64,000 nucleotides of DNA, taken from Burkholderia sp. Bp9142 (GTDB lineage: Bacteria > Pseudomonadota > Gammaproteobacteria > Burkholderiales > Burkholderiaceae). Below are positions 54,127 to 63,469 of the stretch, piece after piece (within the stretch, counting starts at the first letter, position 1; each line of letters opens with the position of its first letter). Location: NCBI RefSeq assembly GCF_003853415.1, contig NZ_QTPP01000012.1:62001-126000 (forward strand). Reading direction: 5' to 3'. The translations under genes and the position numbers were made by a program. Below the pieces are notes generated by a model. That model searched no databases. It had not been told where the DNA came from and saw only the letters and a list, made by a program, of their open reading frames with translations.

Positions 54127-56010
54127 TCAATCCCCCATCGCCACCCCTTCCCGCCGCGGATCCGCACCCCCAAACCACACCGTCTGCCCCTGCACGTTCA
54201 GCCGCTGGATTCCCTGCAGCCCCGAGTTCATCTCGACGATCCGCACGTCGTGCCCGCGGCCCTTCAGCCCGTCGGCGAGCGCATCCGACACGCGGCCGCG
54301 CTCGAGCTGCGTCGGCCCGTTCATCGACCCGAAGTTCGGCAGCGCGATCGCCTGCTGCATCGTCATCCCCCAGTCGAGCACGCCGACCAGCGCCTTCGCG
54401 ACGTGGTTGATGATCGCGGGGCCGCCGGCCGAGCCGACGATCATCGTCACCTGCTTCGTCTTCTGGTCGAACACGAGTTCCGGCGACATCGCCGAGCGCG
54501 GCCGCTTGCCGGGCTGCACGCGGTTCGCGACGGGCCGGCCGTTCTCGCTCGGCACGAACGAGAAATCGGTGAGCTGGTTGTTCAGCATGAAGCCGCGCAC
54601 CATCAGCCGCGAACCGAACGCGTCCTCGACGCTGGTCGTCATCGACAGCGCCTGGCCGTAGCGGTCGACGATCGCGATGTCGGACGTCGACGGCAATTCG
54701 GGGCTGCGGTCGTCGGCCAGCGCGAGCGTCGCGCCCTGCGGCGTGCCGGCCTGCGCGACGCCCATGCTGGTGTCGCCGATCAGGCGCGCGCGCTGCGCGA
54801 GATAGGCCTTGTCGGTGAGGCTCGCCCAGCTGCCGCCCGGCAGCGGCGCGAAATCAGGATCGGCGACATAGCGCGCGCGGTCCGCATACGCGAGGCGCCC
54901 GGCTTCGCTGAACAGGTGCGCGGCGAACGGCGTCGGCTCGTAGCCGACGTCGTTGCGCACCGGCTTCTGCGCGCCGATCTGCTGCCAGTCGGGCATCGCT
55001 TCGAGAATGCCGAGCATCTGCGCGATCGCGAGGCCGCCCGACGACGGCGGCGGCATCCCGCAGACAATCGAGCGCCGGTAGTCGGCGCACAGCGGCGCGC
55101 GCACCTTCGCCTTGTAGCGCGCGAGATCCTGGACCGACAGCAGGCCCGGGTTGGTCGGGTGCTTGCGCACCTTCGCGACGATGTCGCGCGCGATCGCCCC
55201 GCTGTAGAACGCGTTCGCGCCGCGGTCGGCGACCTGGCGCAGCACGGTCGCGAGCGCGGGGTTCTTCAGTACGGTGCCGGCCGCCTTCGGCGTGCCGTCC
55301 TGGTTGTAGAAGTACGCGCGCGCGGCCGGGTCGTTCATCAGGTACTTGTCGTTCGCGATCAGCATCGCCAGGCGCGGGCTGATCGTGAAGCCGTGTTCGG
55401 CGAGCCGGATCGCGGGCTGGAACAGCCGGCGCCACGGCAGCTTGCCGTGCGCGCGATGCGCGGCGTCGAGCATCCGCAGCACGCCGGGCGTGCCGACCGA
55501 ACGCCCGCCGACGACACCTTCGTAGAAGCTCATCGGCTGGCCGGTCGGGCCGTAGAACAGGCGGTCGGTCGCGGCGGCCGGCGCGGTCTCGCGGCCGTCG
55601 TACGCCTGCGTTGCGCGGCCGTCGAAGTACAGCATGAACGCGCCGCCGCCGAGCCCGGACGACTGCGGCTCGACCAGCGCGAGCACCATCTGCGTCGCGA
55701 TCGCCGCGTCGATCGCCGTGCCGCCGGCCTTCAGCATCTCGTAGCCGGCCTGCGTCGCGAGCGGGTTCGCGGCCGCGATCATGAAGTGCTGCGAGGTCCA
55801 GCCCGGCTTGTCGGTCCAGCCGGACGACAGTTCGGGCGCATGGACGCCGGGCAGCGGCACCGCGGCGCCCGACGCGGCGGCGACCGGGACGACGGCGCCC
55901 GACGGCGCGGACGGGGACGTGCAGCCGGTGCCGAAGGCGACGAGCGCAACGAGCGCGAGCGCGGCGGCGAGCGTCCGGGGACGCGAATGCGGACGAATCC
56001 GGTCGAACAT
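54127..56010 (-). CDS. ggt: Gamma-glutamyltransferase
   Basis: Periplasmic N-terminal-nucleophile hydrolase that cleaves gamma-glutamyl bonds of glutathione. The 627-residue precursor has MPPPSSGG and the self-processing site LPSTSDIAIVD, in which Thr442 becomes the nucleophile at the start of the small subunit, then MTTSVEDAFGSR and GSAGGPAIINHVAKALV. The N terminus has a hydrophobic signal ending FGTGC; Cys30 could be lipidated, but the lipobox is weak. The start is supported by GAGGG. Regulator gene upstream is on the same strand. Confidence 0.93.
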   Translation of the reverse strand: MFDRIRPHSRPRTLAAALALVALVAFGTGCTSPSAPSGAVVPVAAASGAAVPLPGVHAPELSSGWTDKPGWTSQHFMIAAANPLATQAGYEMLKAGGTAIDAAIATQMVLALVEPQSSGLGGGAFMLYFDGRATQAYDGRETAPAAATDRLFYGPTGQPMSFYEGVVGGRSVGTPGVLRMLDAAHRAHGKLPWRRLFQPAIRLAEHGFTISPRLAMLIANDKYLMNDPAARAYFYNQDGTPKAAGTVLKNPALATVLRQVADRGANAFYSGAIARDIVAKVRKHPTNPGLLSVQDLARYKAKVRAPLCADYRRSIVCGMPPPSSGGLAIAQMLGILEAMPDWQQIGAQKPVRNDVGYEPTPFAAHLFSEAGRLAYADRARYVADPDFAPLPGGSWASLTDKAYLAQRARLIGDTSMGVAQAGTPQGATLALADDRSPELPSTSDIAIVDRYGQALSMTTSVEDAFGSRLMVRGFMLNNQLTDFSFVPSENGRPVANRVQPGKRPRSAMSPELVFDQKTKQVTMIVGSAGGPAIINHVAKALVGVLDWGMTMQQAIALPNFGSMNGPTQLERGRVSDALADGLKGRGHDVRIVEMNSGLQGIQRLNVQGQTVWFGGADPRREGVAMGD

Positions 56011-56083
56011 TGAACCCTCGGCAACTATGAATTCGAAGGAGGCGGCGGCGCCGGCATCGCACGCGCCGTGCGCACGCGGCGCG

Positions 56084-57046
56084 CTATTGTCGCCGCGCGG
56101 CCGGCGGATTGTCATCCGACAGGAAACCCTGACGCATCGCGCCGGGCCCGCCCCGGCCGGTCTTTCCGGCCTGTTCGAGGATGAACTCTATGAACGTCGA
56201 CGTCGCACGCGTGTGGTGCCGGTTCGGCATGTAGAGCATGTACATGTGCGTGCCGAAGATGCTGAGCCGGTACGCGTCGAGCGACGTGACGACCGTGCCG
56301 CGCCGCATGTCGTCCTGCATCACGTAGTCGGGCACGATGCCGACGCCGATCCCGGCGAGGATCGCCTGGCGCAGGAACAGGAAGTTCTCCGAAATCAGCG
56401 TGGGCTCGAGCAGCACCTCGTGGCGCTCGTCGCCGAGATACGCGGCGATCCGCAACTGCCGGCCCATCACCGTCGCGGTGACGACCGGCGCGGCGGCCAG
56501 CGCGCCGAGGCTCGCCGGCATTCCGTGCGCGGCCGCGAACGCGGCCGACGCGCACGCGACGTAGCGCACCGCGCCCATGTCGCGCGCGACGAGGTTCTGC
56601 GGCGGCTCCGGCATCACGCGCACCGCGATGTCGATCTCGTCGCGCATCAGGTCTTCCACGCGATTCTCGAACACCACGTCGAGCACGATGCCCGGATGCA
56701 GCCGCTTGAACGCGAGCAGCCAGTCGGACATCACCATCTGCCCGTAGCCGCTCGGCACCGACAGCCGCACGCGGCCCTGCAGGTCCTGGCCGAGCGTCGT
56801 CACCGATTCCTGCGCCGCGAGCAGTTCGTTGCGGATGCGCCGGCCGTGCTCGTACAGCTTCAGCCCGATCTCGGTCGGCTCGATGCGGCGCGTCGTGCGC
56901 CGCACGAGCTGCTGGCCGATCGAGCGTTCGAGCTGGTTCAGCCGGTAGCTGACGTTCGCGCGGCTCATCTTGAGCCGCTGCGCGGCCTTGCTCAGGTTGC
57001 CCGCGTCGAGGATCTCGACGAGCAGCGTCAGCGCGTTCAGGTCCAT
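56084..57046 (-). CDS. LysR-type transcriptional regulator
   Basis: A 320-residue regulator. Helix-turn-helix at residues ~3-58 (LNALTLLVEILDAGNLSKAAQ; KMSRANVSYRLNQLERSIG), effector domain with RLSVPSGYGQMVMSDWL and LRQAILAGIGVGIVPDYV. The start at 57044-57046 has CAGGAG eight bases upstream. It is divergent from the acyl-CoA operon across a gap with three palindromes and is the likely regulator of that operon; ggt lies downstream after 73 bp. Confidence 0.9.
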   Translation of the reverse strand: MDLNALTLLVEILDAGNLSKAAQRLKMSRANVSYRLNQLERSIGQQLVRRTTRRIEPTEIGLKLYEHGRRIRNELLAAQESVTTLGQDLQGRVRLSVPSGYGQMVMSDWLLAFKRLHPGIVLDVVFENRVEDLMRDEIDIAVRVMPEPPQNLVARDMGAVRYVACASAAFAAAHGMPASLGALAAAPVVTATVMGRQLRIAAYLGDERHEVLLEPTLISENFLFLRQAILAGIGVGIVPDYVMQDDMRRGTVVTSLDAYRLSIFGTHMYMLYMPNRHHTRATSTFIEFILEQAGKTGRGGPGAMRQGFLSDDNPPAARRQ

Positions 57047-57105
57047 GCCCGGTGTCTCCTGATCCGTCCCGTTTAATGGCCCGAAACGGTTCGAAAGCAT
57101 TCAAT

Positions 57106-57170
57106 GTCAAGTCAGACTTGACAGCTTGTAAAGCTGTGCGGGAATTGTCAATGAATCTCGATCAATCGAG
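57106..57170. promoter_or_regulatory. Cluster of three perfect palindromes in the LysR / acyl-CoA operon gap
   Basis: GTCAAGTC-A-GACTTGAC (57106-57122), ACAGCTT-GTA-AAGCTGT (57121-57137) and CTCGAT-CA-ATCGAG (57157-57170). The first two share two bases and sit centre-to-centre about 15 bp apart. A TTGACA hexamer (57118-57123) lies at the junction and could be the -35 of the operon. Together they look like operator sites. Confidence 0.6.
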
Positions 57171-57288
57171 AATCGAGTCATGCCCGGCAAACACGCCGGA
57201 TCGTTTCCCGCCGCGCGGGACGTGGATCGGGTACCGGCACTGCCACCCGGTCCTGCGGCTCCCGACCGGCGCACCGCACGGAGACACC

Positions 57289-59424
57289 ATGAATTCAACA
57301 GCTTCCCCTGAACCCTCCCAGGCCGGCACCGTCACGCGCGAACGGCGCGACAAGGTGCTCGTCGTCACGATCGACCATCCGCCCGTCAACGCGCTGTCCG
57401 CCGACGTGCGGCGCGGTCTCGCCGACGCGCTCGACGCCGCGCAGGCCGACGCTGCGATCCGCGCGGTGCTGATCGTCGGTGCCGGCCGCAACTTCATCGC
57501 GGGCGCCGACATCCGCGAGTTCGGCAAGCCGCCGGTGCCGCCGTCGCTGCCCGACGTGTGCGAGCGGATCGAGTCGAGCGCGAAGCCGGTCGTGGTCGCG
57601 CTGCACGGCGCGACGCTCGGCGGCGGCCTCGAGGTCGCGCTCGCCGCGCATTACCGGCTCGCGGTGCCCGGCGCGAAGCTCGGGCTGCCCGAAGTGACGC
57701 TCGGCCTGCTGCCCGGCGCGGGCGGCACGCAGCGCGCGCCGCGCCTGATCGGCGCGAAGGCCGCGCTCGACCTGATGCTGACCGGGCGTCACGCGAGCGC
57801 CGACGAAGCGCTCGCGCTCGGCCTCGTCGACCGCGTCGCGCACAGCGACGACACGCTCGCCGAAGGCCTGGCCTATGCGCAGGAACTCGTGTCGCTCGGC
57901 GCGCCGGCGCGGCGCACCCGCGACGCGCGGGGGCTCGCCGATCGCGCGGCCGCGCAGGCCGCGATCGACGCCGCGCGCGCCGACTTGCCGAGAAAGTCGC
58001 GCGGCCTGTTCTCGCCGGCGAAGATCGTCGACGCGGTCGAGGCCGCGCTCACGCAGTCGTTCGACGCGGGGATGAAGCTCGAACGCAGCCTGTTCCTGCA
58101 ATGCCTCGACAGCCCGCAGCGCGCGGGCCTCGTGCATGCGTTCTTCGCGGAACGCGAGGCCGCGAAGGCGCCCGAGGCGCGCCGCGCGAGCGCGCGTCCG
58201 GTCGAGCGGATCGGCGTGGTCGGCGGCGGCACGATGGGCGCGGGCATCGCGGTCGCGGCGCTCGATGCCGGGCTGCCCGTGACGATGATCGAACGCGACG
58301 AAGCGTCGCTCGCGCGCGGCCGCGCGTATGTCGAGAAGGTGTACGACGGTCTCGTCGCGAAGGGCCGGATGACGCCGGCCGCGCACGCGGCGCGCCTTGC
58401 ACGCTTCAAGGGCAGCACGTCGTACGACGCGCTCGCGCAGGCCGACGTCGTGATCGAGGCCGTGTTCGAAGACATGGCCGTGAAGCAGGCGGTGTTCACC
58501 GAACTCGCGCGCGTGTGCAAGCCGGGCGCGGTGCTCGCGACCAACACGTCGTATCTCGACATCGACGAACTGGCCGCGAGCATCGACCGGCCGGCCGACG
58601 TGATCGGCCTGCACTTCTTCTCGCCGGCCAACGTGATGAAGCTGCTCGAGATCGTTGTGCCGGCGCGCGTGAGCGCGGAGGTCGTCGCGACCGCATTCGC
58701 GCTGGCCAAACAGCTGAAGAAGACGCCGGTGCGCGCGGGCGTGTGCGACGGCTTCATCGGCAACCGGATCCTCGCGGTCTACCGCACCGCGGCCGACTAC
58801 CTGATGGAGGACGGCGCGTCGCCGTACCAGATCGATCGCGCGGTGCGCGAGTTCGGCTTCCCGATGGGGCCGTTCCAGGTCGTCGACCTCGCGGGCGGCG
58901 ACATCGGCTGGGCGACCCGCAAGCGCCGCGCGGCGACGCGCGACCCGCGCGCGCGCTACGTGGAGATTTCCGACCGGCTGTGCGAGCGCGGCTGGTTCGG
59001 GCAGAAGACGGCGCGCGGCTACTACCTGTATCCGGACGGCGCGCGCGTCGGCACGCCGGACCCGGAAGTCGAGGCCATCGTCGCCGACGCGCGCGCGAAG
59101 CAGGGCATCACGCCGCGCACGTTCACCGACGACGAGATCCTGCGCCGCTACCTCGCTGCGATGATCAACGAAGGCGCGAACGTCGTGCACGAGAAGATCG
59201 CGCTGCGCCCGCTCGACGTCGACGCGGTGTTCCTGTACGGCTATGGCTTCCCGCGTCATCGCGGCGGCCCGATGCACTACGCGGACACGGTCGGCCTCGC
59301 GAGCGTGCTCGCCGACATCCGCGCGTTCGTGCAGGAAGATCCGCTGTTCTGGAAACCGTCGCCGCTGATCGTCGAGCTGGTCGAGCGCGGCGCGGACTTC
59401 GCGAGCCTGAACCGCATCGACTGA
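57289..59424 (+). CDS. Enoyl-CoA hydratase/3-hydroxyacyl-CoA dehydrogenase fusion (FadB/FadJ/PimF-like)
   Basis: A 711-residue bifunctional beta-oxidation enzyme. Hydratase domain: residues ~15-200, both catalytic glutamates present (Glu115 in GGGLEVAL, Glu135 in [17 protein letters not shown]). Dehydrogenase domain: NAD site [13 protein letters not shown] (~309-321), [11 protein letters not shown], and [17 protein letters not shown] with the catalytic His; two C-terminal helical domains follow. It hydrates and oxidises trans-enoyl-CoA. GGAGACACC precedes the ATG. First gene of the operon. Confidence 0.93.
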   Translation: MNSTASPEPSQAGTVTRERRDKVLVVTIDHPPVNALSADVRRGLADALDAAQADAAIRAVLIVGAGRNFIAGADIREFGKPPVPPSLPDVCERIESSAKPVVVALHGATLGGGLEVALAAHYRLAVPGAKLGLPEVTLGLLPGAGGTQRAPRLIGAKAALDLMLTGRHASADEALALGLVDRVAHSDDTLAEGLAYAQELVSLGAPARRTRDARGLADRAAAQAAIDAARADLPRKSRGLFSPAKIVDAVEAALTQSFDAGMKLERSLFLQCLDSPQRAGLVHAFFAEREAAKAPEARRASARPVERIGVVGGGTMGAGIAVAALDAGLPVTMIERDEASLARGRAYVEKVYDGLVAKGRMTPAAHAARLARFKGSTSYDALAQADVVIEAVFEDMAVKQAVFTELARVCKPGAVLATNTSYLDIDELAASIDRPADVIGLHFFSPANVMKLLEIVVPARVSAEVVATAFALAKQLKKTPVRAGVCDGFIGNRILAVYRTAADYLMEDGASPYQIDRAVREFGFPMGPFQVVDLAGGDIGWATRKRRAATRDPRARYVEISDRLCERGWFGQKTARGYYLYPDGARVGTPDPEVEAIVADARAKQGITPRTFTDDEILRRYLAAMINEGANVVHEKIALRPLDVDAVFLYGYGFPRHRGGPMHYADTVGLASVLADIRAFVQEDPLFWKPSPLIVELVERGADFASLNRID

Positions 59425-59453
59425 ACGCCCACCGCATTCGCAACGGACCCACG

Positions 59454-60671
59454 ATGAACCTCGATTTCACCCCCGAAGAGGAAGCGTTCCGCACCGACGT
59501 GCAGCGCTTCCTCGCCGCCGAACTACCGGCGCGCACCGCGCGCAAGGTGAAGGGCGGTTTGCACCTGACGCGTGACGACATGCGCGAATGGCACGCGATC
59601 CTCAATGCGCGCGGCTGGCTCGCGAGCCACTGGCCGCGCGAGTACGGCGGCCCCGGCTGGAGCGTCGCGCAGAAGTTCCTGTTCGACAACGAATGCGCGC
59701 TTGCGGGGGCGCCGCGCATCGTGCCGTTCGGCGTGAACATGCTCGGGCCCGTGCTGATCAAGTACGGCAGCGAAGCGCAGAAGCGCCACTGGCTGCCGCG
59801 CATCCTGGACGGCACCGATTGGTGGTGCCAGGGCTACTCGGAGCCGGGCGCCGGTTCCGATCTCGCGTCGGTGAAGACGAGCGCGGTGCGCGGCCTCGAC
59901 GCGCAGGGCGAGCACTACGTCGTGAACGGCCAGAAGACGTGGACCACGCTCGGCCACTACGCGAACATGATCTTCTGTCTCGTGCGCACCGCGACCGACG
60001 TGCGCAAGCAGGAGGGCATCAGCTTCCTGCTGATCGACATGAATACGCCGGGCGTCGAAGTCCGCCCGATCATCACGCTCGACGGCGAGCACGAGGTGAA
60101 CGAGGTGTTCTTCACCGACGTGCGCGTGCCGGTGGAGAACCGGGTCGGCGAAGAGAACCGCGGCTGGACCTGCGCGAAATACCTGCTCACGTACGAACGC
60201 ACCAACATCGCCGGGATCGGCTTCTCGACGGCCGCGCTCGAGCGGCTGCGCGCGGTCGCCGCGAAGGTCACGAAGAACGGCCGGCCGCTCGCGGACGATC
60301 CGTTCTTCGCGGCACGCGTCGCGCGCGTCGAGATCGAGCTCGAGAACATGCGCACGACGAACCTGCGCGTGCTGGCCGCGGTCGCCGGCGGCGGCGTGCC
60401 GGGGGCCGAGAGCTCGATGCTGAAGATCCGCGGCACGCAGATCCGCCAGGAAATCACCGCGCTGATGCGCCGCGCGATGGGGCCGTACGCGCGGCCGTTC
60501 GTCGAAGACGCGCTCGACGCCGGCCATGCGGATGGCGGCGGCGAGCCGGTCGGCCCGGAGGACGCCGCGAGCGCCGCGCAGCAGTACTTCAACAATCGCA
60601 AGCTGTCGATCTTCGGCGGCTCGAACGAGATCCAGAAGAACATCATCGCGAAGATGATGCTCGGGCTGTAA
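59454..60671 (+). CDS. Acyl-CoA dehydrogenase, large subunit (PimC-like)
   Basis: A 405-residue FAD-dependent acyl-CoA dehydrogenase subunit. It opens with LDFTPEEEAFRTDVQRF and has WCQGYSEPGAGSDLASVKT (substrate/FAD loop) and the C-terminal FAD-contact SIFGGSNEIQKNIIAK. No glutamate appears at the usual catalytic position before it. In relatives this is the large subunit of a pimeloyl-CoA-type (dicarboxylyl-CoA) dehydrogenase. It is 29 bp after the fusion gene and 14 bp before the partner subunit. Confidence 0.88.
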   Translation: MNLDFTPEEEAFRTDVQRFLAAELPARTARKVKGGLHLTRDDMREWHAILNARGWLASHWPREYGGPGWSVAQKFLFDNECALAGAPRIVPFGVNMLGPVLIKYGSEAQKRHWLPRILDGTDWWCQGYSEPGAGSDLASVKTSAVRGLDAQGEHYVVNGQKTWTTLGHYANMIFCLVRTATDVRKQEGISFLLIDMNTPGVEVRPIITLDGEHEVNEVFFTDVRVPVENRVGEENRGWTCAKYLLTYERTNIAGIGFSTAALERLRAVAAKVTKNGRPLADDPFFAARVARVEIELENMRTTNLRVLAAVAGGGVPGAESSMLKIRGTQIRQEITALMRRAMGPYARPFVEDALDAGHADGGGEPVGPEDAASAAQQYFNNRKLSIFGGSNEIQKNIIAKMMLGL

Positions 60672-60685
60672 CGAGGGACGCGACG

Positions 60686-61822
60686 ATGGATTTCCAGCTC
60701 ACAGAAGACCGCCGGATGCTGGCGGACACGTTGAACCGCTTCATCGCCGAACAGTACGCGTTCCCGGTGCGCGACCGCATCGCGCAGTCGGCCGACGGAT
60801 TCGATCGCACGATGTGGCAGCGCTTCGCCGGGCTCGGCGCGATCGGCGCGCTGTTTGCCGAAGCCGACGGCGGCTTCGGCGGTGCGGGCTTCGACATCGC
60901 CGTGGTGTTCGAATGCCTCGGGCGCGGGCTCGTCGTCGAGCCGTTCCTCGGCGCGCTGCTCGCGGGCCGCGCGCTGGCGCTCGCCGGCGGCGCGGCGCAT
61001 CGCGAGCGGCTGGCCGCGCTGATCGACGGCAGCGCGAGCGCCGCGTTCGCGCACGACGAGCCGGGCTCGCACTACGAACTGACGACCGTGCGCACGCGCG
61101 CCGAGCGGCCCGGCGACGGCTGGGTGCTGACGGGCGCGAAGGGCGTCGTCGACCAGGCCGCGCAGGCGGCGTTCTTCGTCGTCAGCGCGCGCGTGTCCGG
61201 TCACGACGACGACGCGGCCGGCATCGCACTGTTCGTCGTGCCGGCCGACGCGCCGGGCGTGTCGCTGCGCGACTACCGGAAGATCGACGGCGGCCGCGCG
61301 GCCGAGGTGCGCTTCCAGCGCGTCGCGTTGCCGGCCGATGCCGTGCTCGGCGAGCACGGCGGAGACGCCGGTGCGGCGCTGCTCGAACGCGTGCTCGGCT
61401 ACGGGCTGCTCGCGCTGTCGGCGGAGGCGCTCGGCGCGATGGACGTCGCGAAGGAGGCGACGCTCGAGTACCTGCGCACGCGCAAGCAGTTCGGCGTGCC
61501 GATCGGCAGCTTCCAGGCGCTGCAGCACCGGATGGCCGATGTGCTGCTCGAAGTCGAGCAGGCACGCTCGGCGGTGATCAACGCGGCCGCGCAGCTCGAG
61601 GCGCCGCGTGCGGTGCGCGAGCGCGCGCTCGCGGCGGCCAAGTACAGCGTCGGCCGGATCGGCACGCTGGTCGCCGAGGAAAGCATCCAGCTGCACGGCG
61701 GGATCGGGATGACGTGGGAGCTGCCGCTGTCGCATTACGCGAAGCGGCTCGTGATGATCGATCACCAGCTCGGCGACGAGGATCACCATCTCGCGCGCTA
61801 TATCGCGCTGTCGAAGCAGTAG
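60686..61822 (+). CDS. Acyl-CoA dehydrogenase, small subunit (PimD-like)
   Basis: A 378-residue acyl-CoA dehydrogenase partner. It begins MDFQLTEDRRMLADTLNRF and has EYLRTRKQFGVPIGSFQALQH and SIQLHGGIGMTWELPLSH. Glu345 in TWELP aligns with the catalytic base of medium-chain acyl-CoA dehydrogenase. It ends shortly after, without the FAD-contact GGSNEIQ segment held by the large subunit. The two likely form a heteromer. Next gene 30 bp downstream. Confidence 0.87.
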   Translation: MDFQLTEDRRMLADTLNRFIAEQYAFPVRDRIAQSADGFDRTMWQRFAGLGAIGALFAEADGGFGGAGFDIAVVFECLGRGLVVEPFLGALLAGRALALAGGAAHRERLAALIDGSASAAFAHDEPGSHYELTTVRTRAERPGDGWVLTGAKGVVDQAAQAAFFVVSARVSGHDDDAAGIALFVVPADAPGVSLRDYRKIDGGRAAEVRFQRVALPADAVLGEHGGDAGAALLERVLGYGLLALSAEALGAMDVAKEATLEYLRTRKQFGVPIGSFQALQHRMADVLLEVEQARSAVINAAAQLEAPRAVRERALAAAKYSVGRIGTLVAEESIQLHGGIGMTWELPLSHYAKRLVMIDHQLGDEDHHLARYIALSKQ

Positions 61823-61852
61823 AGGCGGACCACGCGAATGGAGGAGACAAGG

Positions 61853-63058
61853 ATGACGAACGAACCGCGCGCGTTGCCGCTGGCCGGCGTGAAGGTGCTC
61901 GATTTCTCGCGCGTGCTCGCAGGCCCGTGGAGCGCGATGGTGCTCGCCGATTTCGGCGCGGACGTGATCAAGGTCGAGCATCCGGCGCGCGGCGACGACA
62001 CGCGCGACTGGGGGCTGCGGATCGGCGAGACCGAGACGACCTACTTCAACAGCGTGAATCGCAGCAAGCGGTCGATCTGCGTCGACCTGCAGACCGGGGA
62101 AGGGCAGCGCATCGCGCGCGAGCTGGCCGCGCAGGCCGACGTGCTGATCCACAACTTCAAGTTCGGCGGCGCGGAGAAGCTCGGGCTCGGCTACGACACG
62201 CTGGCCGAGCTGAATCCGCGGCTCGTGCATTGCGCGATCTCCGGCTACGACCGCTCGGGCCCGGAGGCCGCGCGGCCCGGCTACGACCTCGTCGTGCAGG
62301 GCGAGGCGGGGCTGATGGCGCTGAATGGCGAGGCCGGCCAGCCGCCGCTGAAGTTCGGCGTCGCGGCGGTCGACCTGTTCACCGGCATGTATTCGGCGCA
62401 GGCGATCCTCGCCGCGCTGTACGAGCGCCATGCGACGGGGCGCGGACGGCGCATCGAGATGGCGCTGTTCGACTGCGGGCTGATGATCACCGCGTACTAC
62501 GGGCTCGACGCGCTGCTGATGGGCGAGGACCCGCCGCGCTACGGCAACGCGCATCCGTCGATCGTGCCGTACGGCGTGTTCGATGCGGCCGACGGCCCGC
62601 TCGTGATCACGGTCGGCAACAACACGCAGTTCGTGCGTTTCTGCGACGCGATCGAGCGGCCCGACCTCGCCGCGGACGAACGCTACAGGACCAACCTCGG
62701 CCGCTCCGAGAATCGCGCCGAACTGCTGCCGCAGATCCGCCGCGAACTCGCGTGCCGGCCGCGCGCGATGCTGCTCGCGGCGCTCTCCGGCGCGGGCATT
62801 CCGTGCGGTGAAGTGCTCGGGCTGCACGACGCGCTGACGTCGGAGCGCGCGACCCGCGCGGGGCTCGTCACGCGGCAGCCGCATCCGGTCGCGGGCGGCG
62901 TCGACGTGCTCGCGCCGCCGTACCGCTTCGACGGCGCGCGCCTGCCGGTGCGCGGTGCGCCGCCGGTGCTCGGCGCCGATACGGACGACGTGCTCGGCAG
63001 CTGGCTCGGACTGTCGGCGGAGGAAGTGGCGGTGCTGCGTGCGGACCGCATCGTGTAG
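61853..63058 (+). CDS. Family III (CaiB/BaiF) CoA-transferase
   Basis: A 401-residue CoA-transferase. Family landmarks: LDFSRVLAGPWSAMVLADFGADVIKVE, NRSKRSICVDL, and Asp174 in AAVDLFTGMYSAQAIL, the position of the catalytic aspartyl-CoA intermediate. In an acyl-CoA operon it probably activates the incoming dicarboxylate by transfer from succinyl-CoA or a similar donor. The start at 61853 is chosen because GGAGGAG ends six bases upstream; the in-frame ATG at 61838 overlaps that site. Confidence 0.9.
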   Translation: MTNEPRALPLAGVKVLDFSRVLAGPWSAMVLADFGADVIKVEHPARGDDTRDWGLRIGETETTYFNSVNRSKRSICVDLQTGEGQRIARELAAQADVLIHNFKFGGAEKLGLGYDTLAELNPRLVHCAISGYDRSGPEAARPGYDLVVQGEAGLMALNGEAGQPPLKFGVAAVDLFTGMYSAQAILAALYERHATGRGRRIEMALFDCGLMITAYYGLDALLMGEDPPRYGNAHPSIVPYGVFDAADGPLVITVGNNTQFVRFCDAIERPDLAADERYRTNLGRSENRAELLPQIRRELACRPRAMLLAALSGAGIPCGEVLGLHDALTSERATRAGLVTRQPHPVAGGVDVLAPPYRFDGARLPVRGAPPVLGADTDDVLGSWLGLSAEEVAVLRADRIV

Positions 63059-63152
63059 ATCGTTTTTGCCGCCGCGGCGCGGGCGGGAAGTCGACGCGCC
63101 GACCATCCACAAGACCGCTCTCGCGAGACGACGAGACGATATTGGAGACACC

Positions 63153-63458
63153 ATGGAGCTTTCCGTCATCGAATCGGTCACGGCGCGCCGTGACTACCAG
63201 CAGCTCGTGCGTGCGCGGCGCCGCTTCAGCTTCACGCTGACGGCGCTGATGATCGCGACCTACTACGGCTTCATCCTGCTCGTCGCGCTCGCGCCGCACG
63301 TGCTGGCCGCGCCGCTGTACCGCGGTGCGACGACCACGGTCGGGATCGCCGCGGGCGTCGCGATCATCCTGGTCGCGATCGGCCTGACCGCGTGCTACGT
63401 GCTGCGCGCGAACCGTGCGTTCGACCGCCGCGTCGACGCGATCCTGCAGCGTTCGTGA
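63153..63458 (+). CDS. DUF485 family membrane protein (YjcH-like)
   Basis: A 101-residue protein with two membrane helices (~28-50 and ~62-85: [42 protein letters not shown]) separated by a short loop. YjcH-type proteins accompany ActP-family permeases; the next gene starts within the stop region. TTGGAGACACC gives a good ribosome site. It probably assists or modulates the permease. Confidence 0.9.
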   Translation: MELSVIESVTARRDYQQLVRARRRFSFTLTALMIATYYGFILLVALAPHVLAAPLYRGATTTVGIAAGVAIILVAIGLTACYVLRANRAFDRRVDAILQRS

Positions 63459-63469
63459 TGGAGGCCGAC

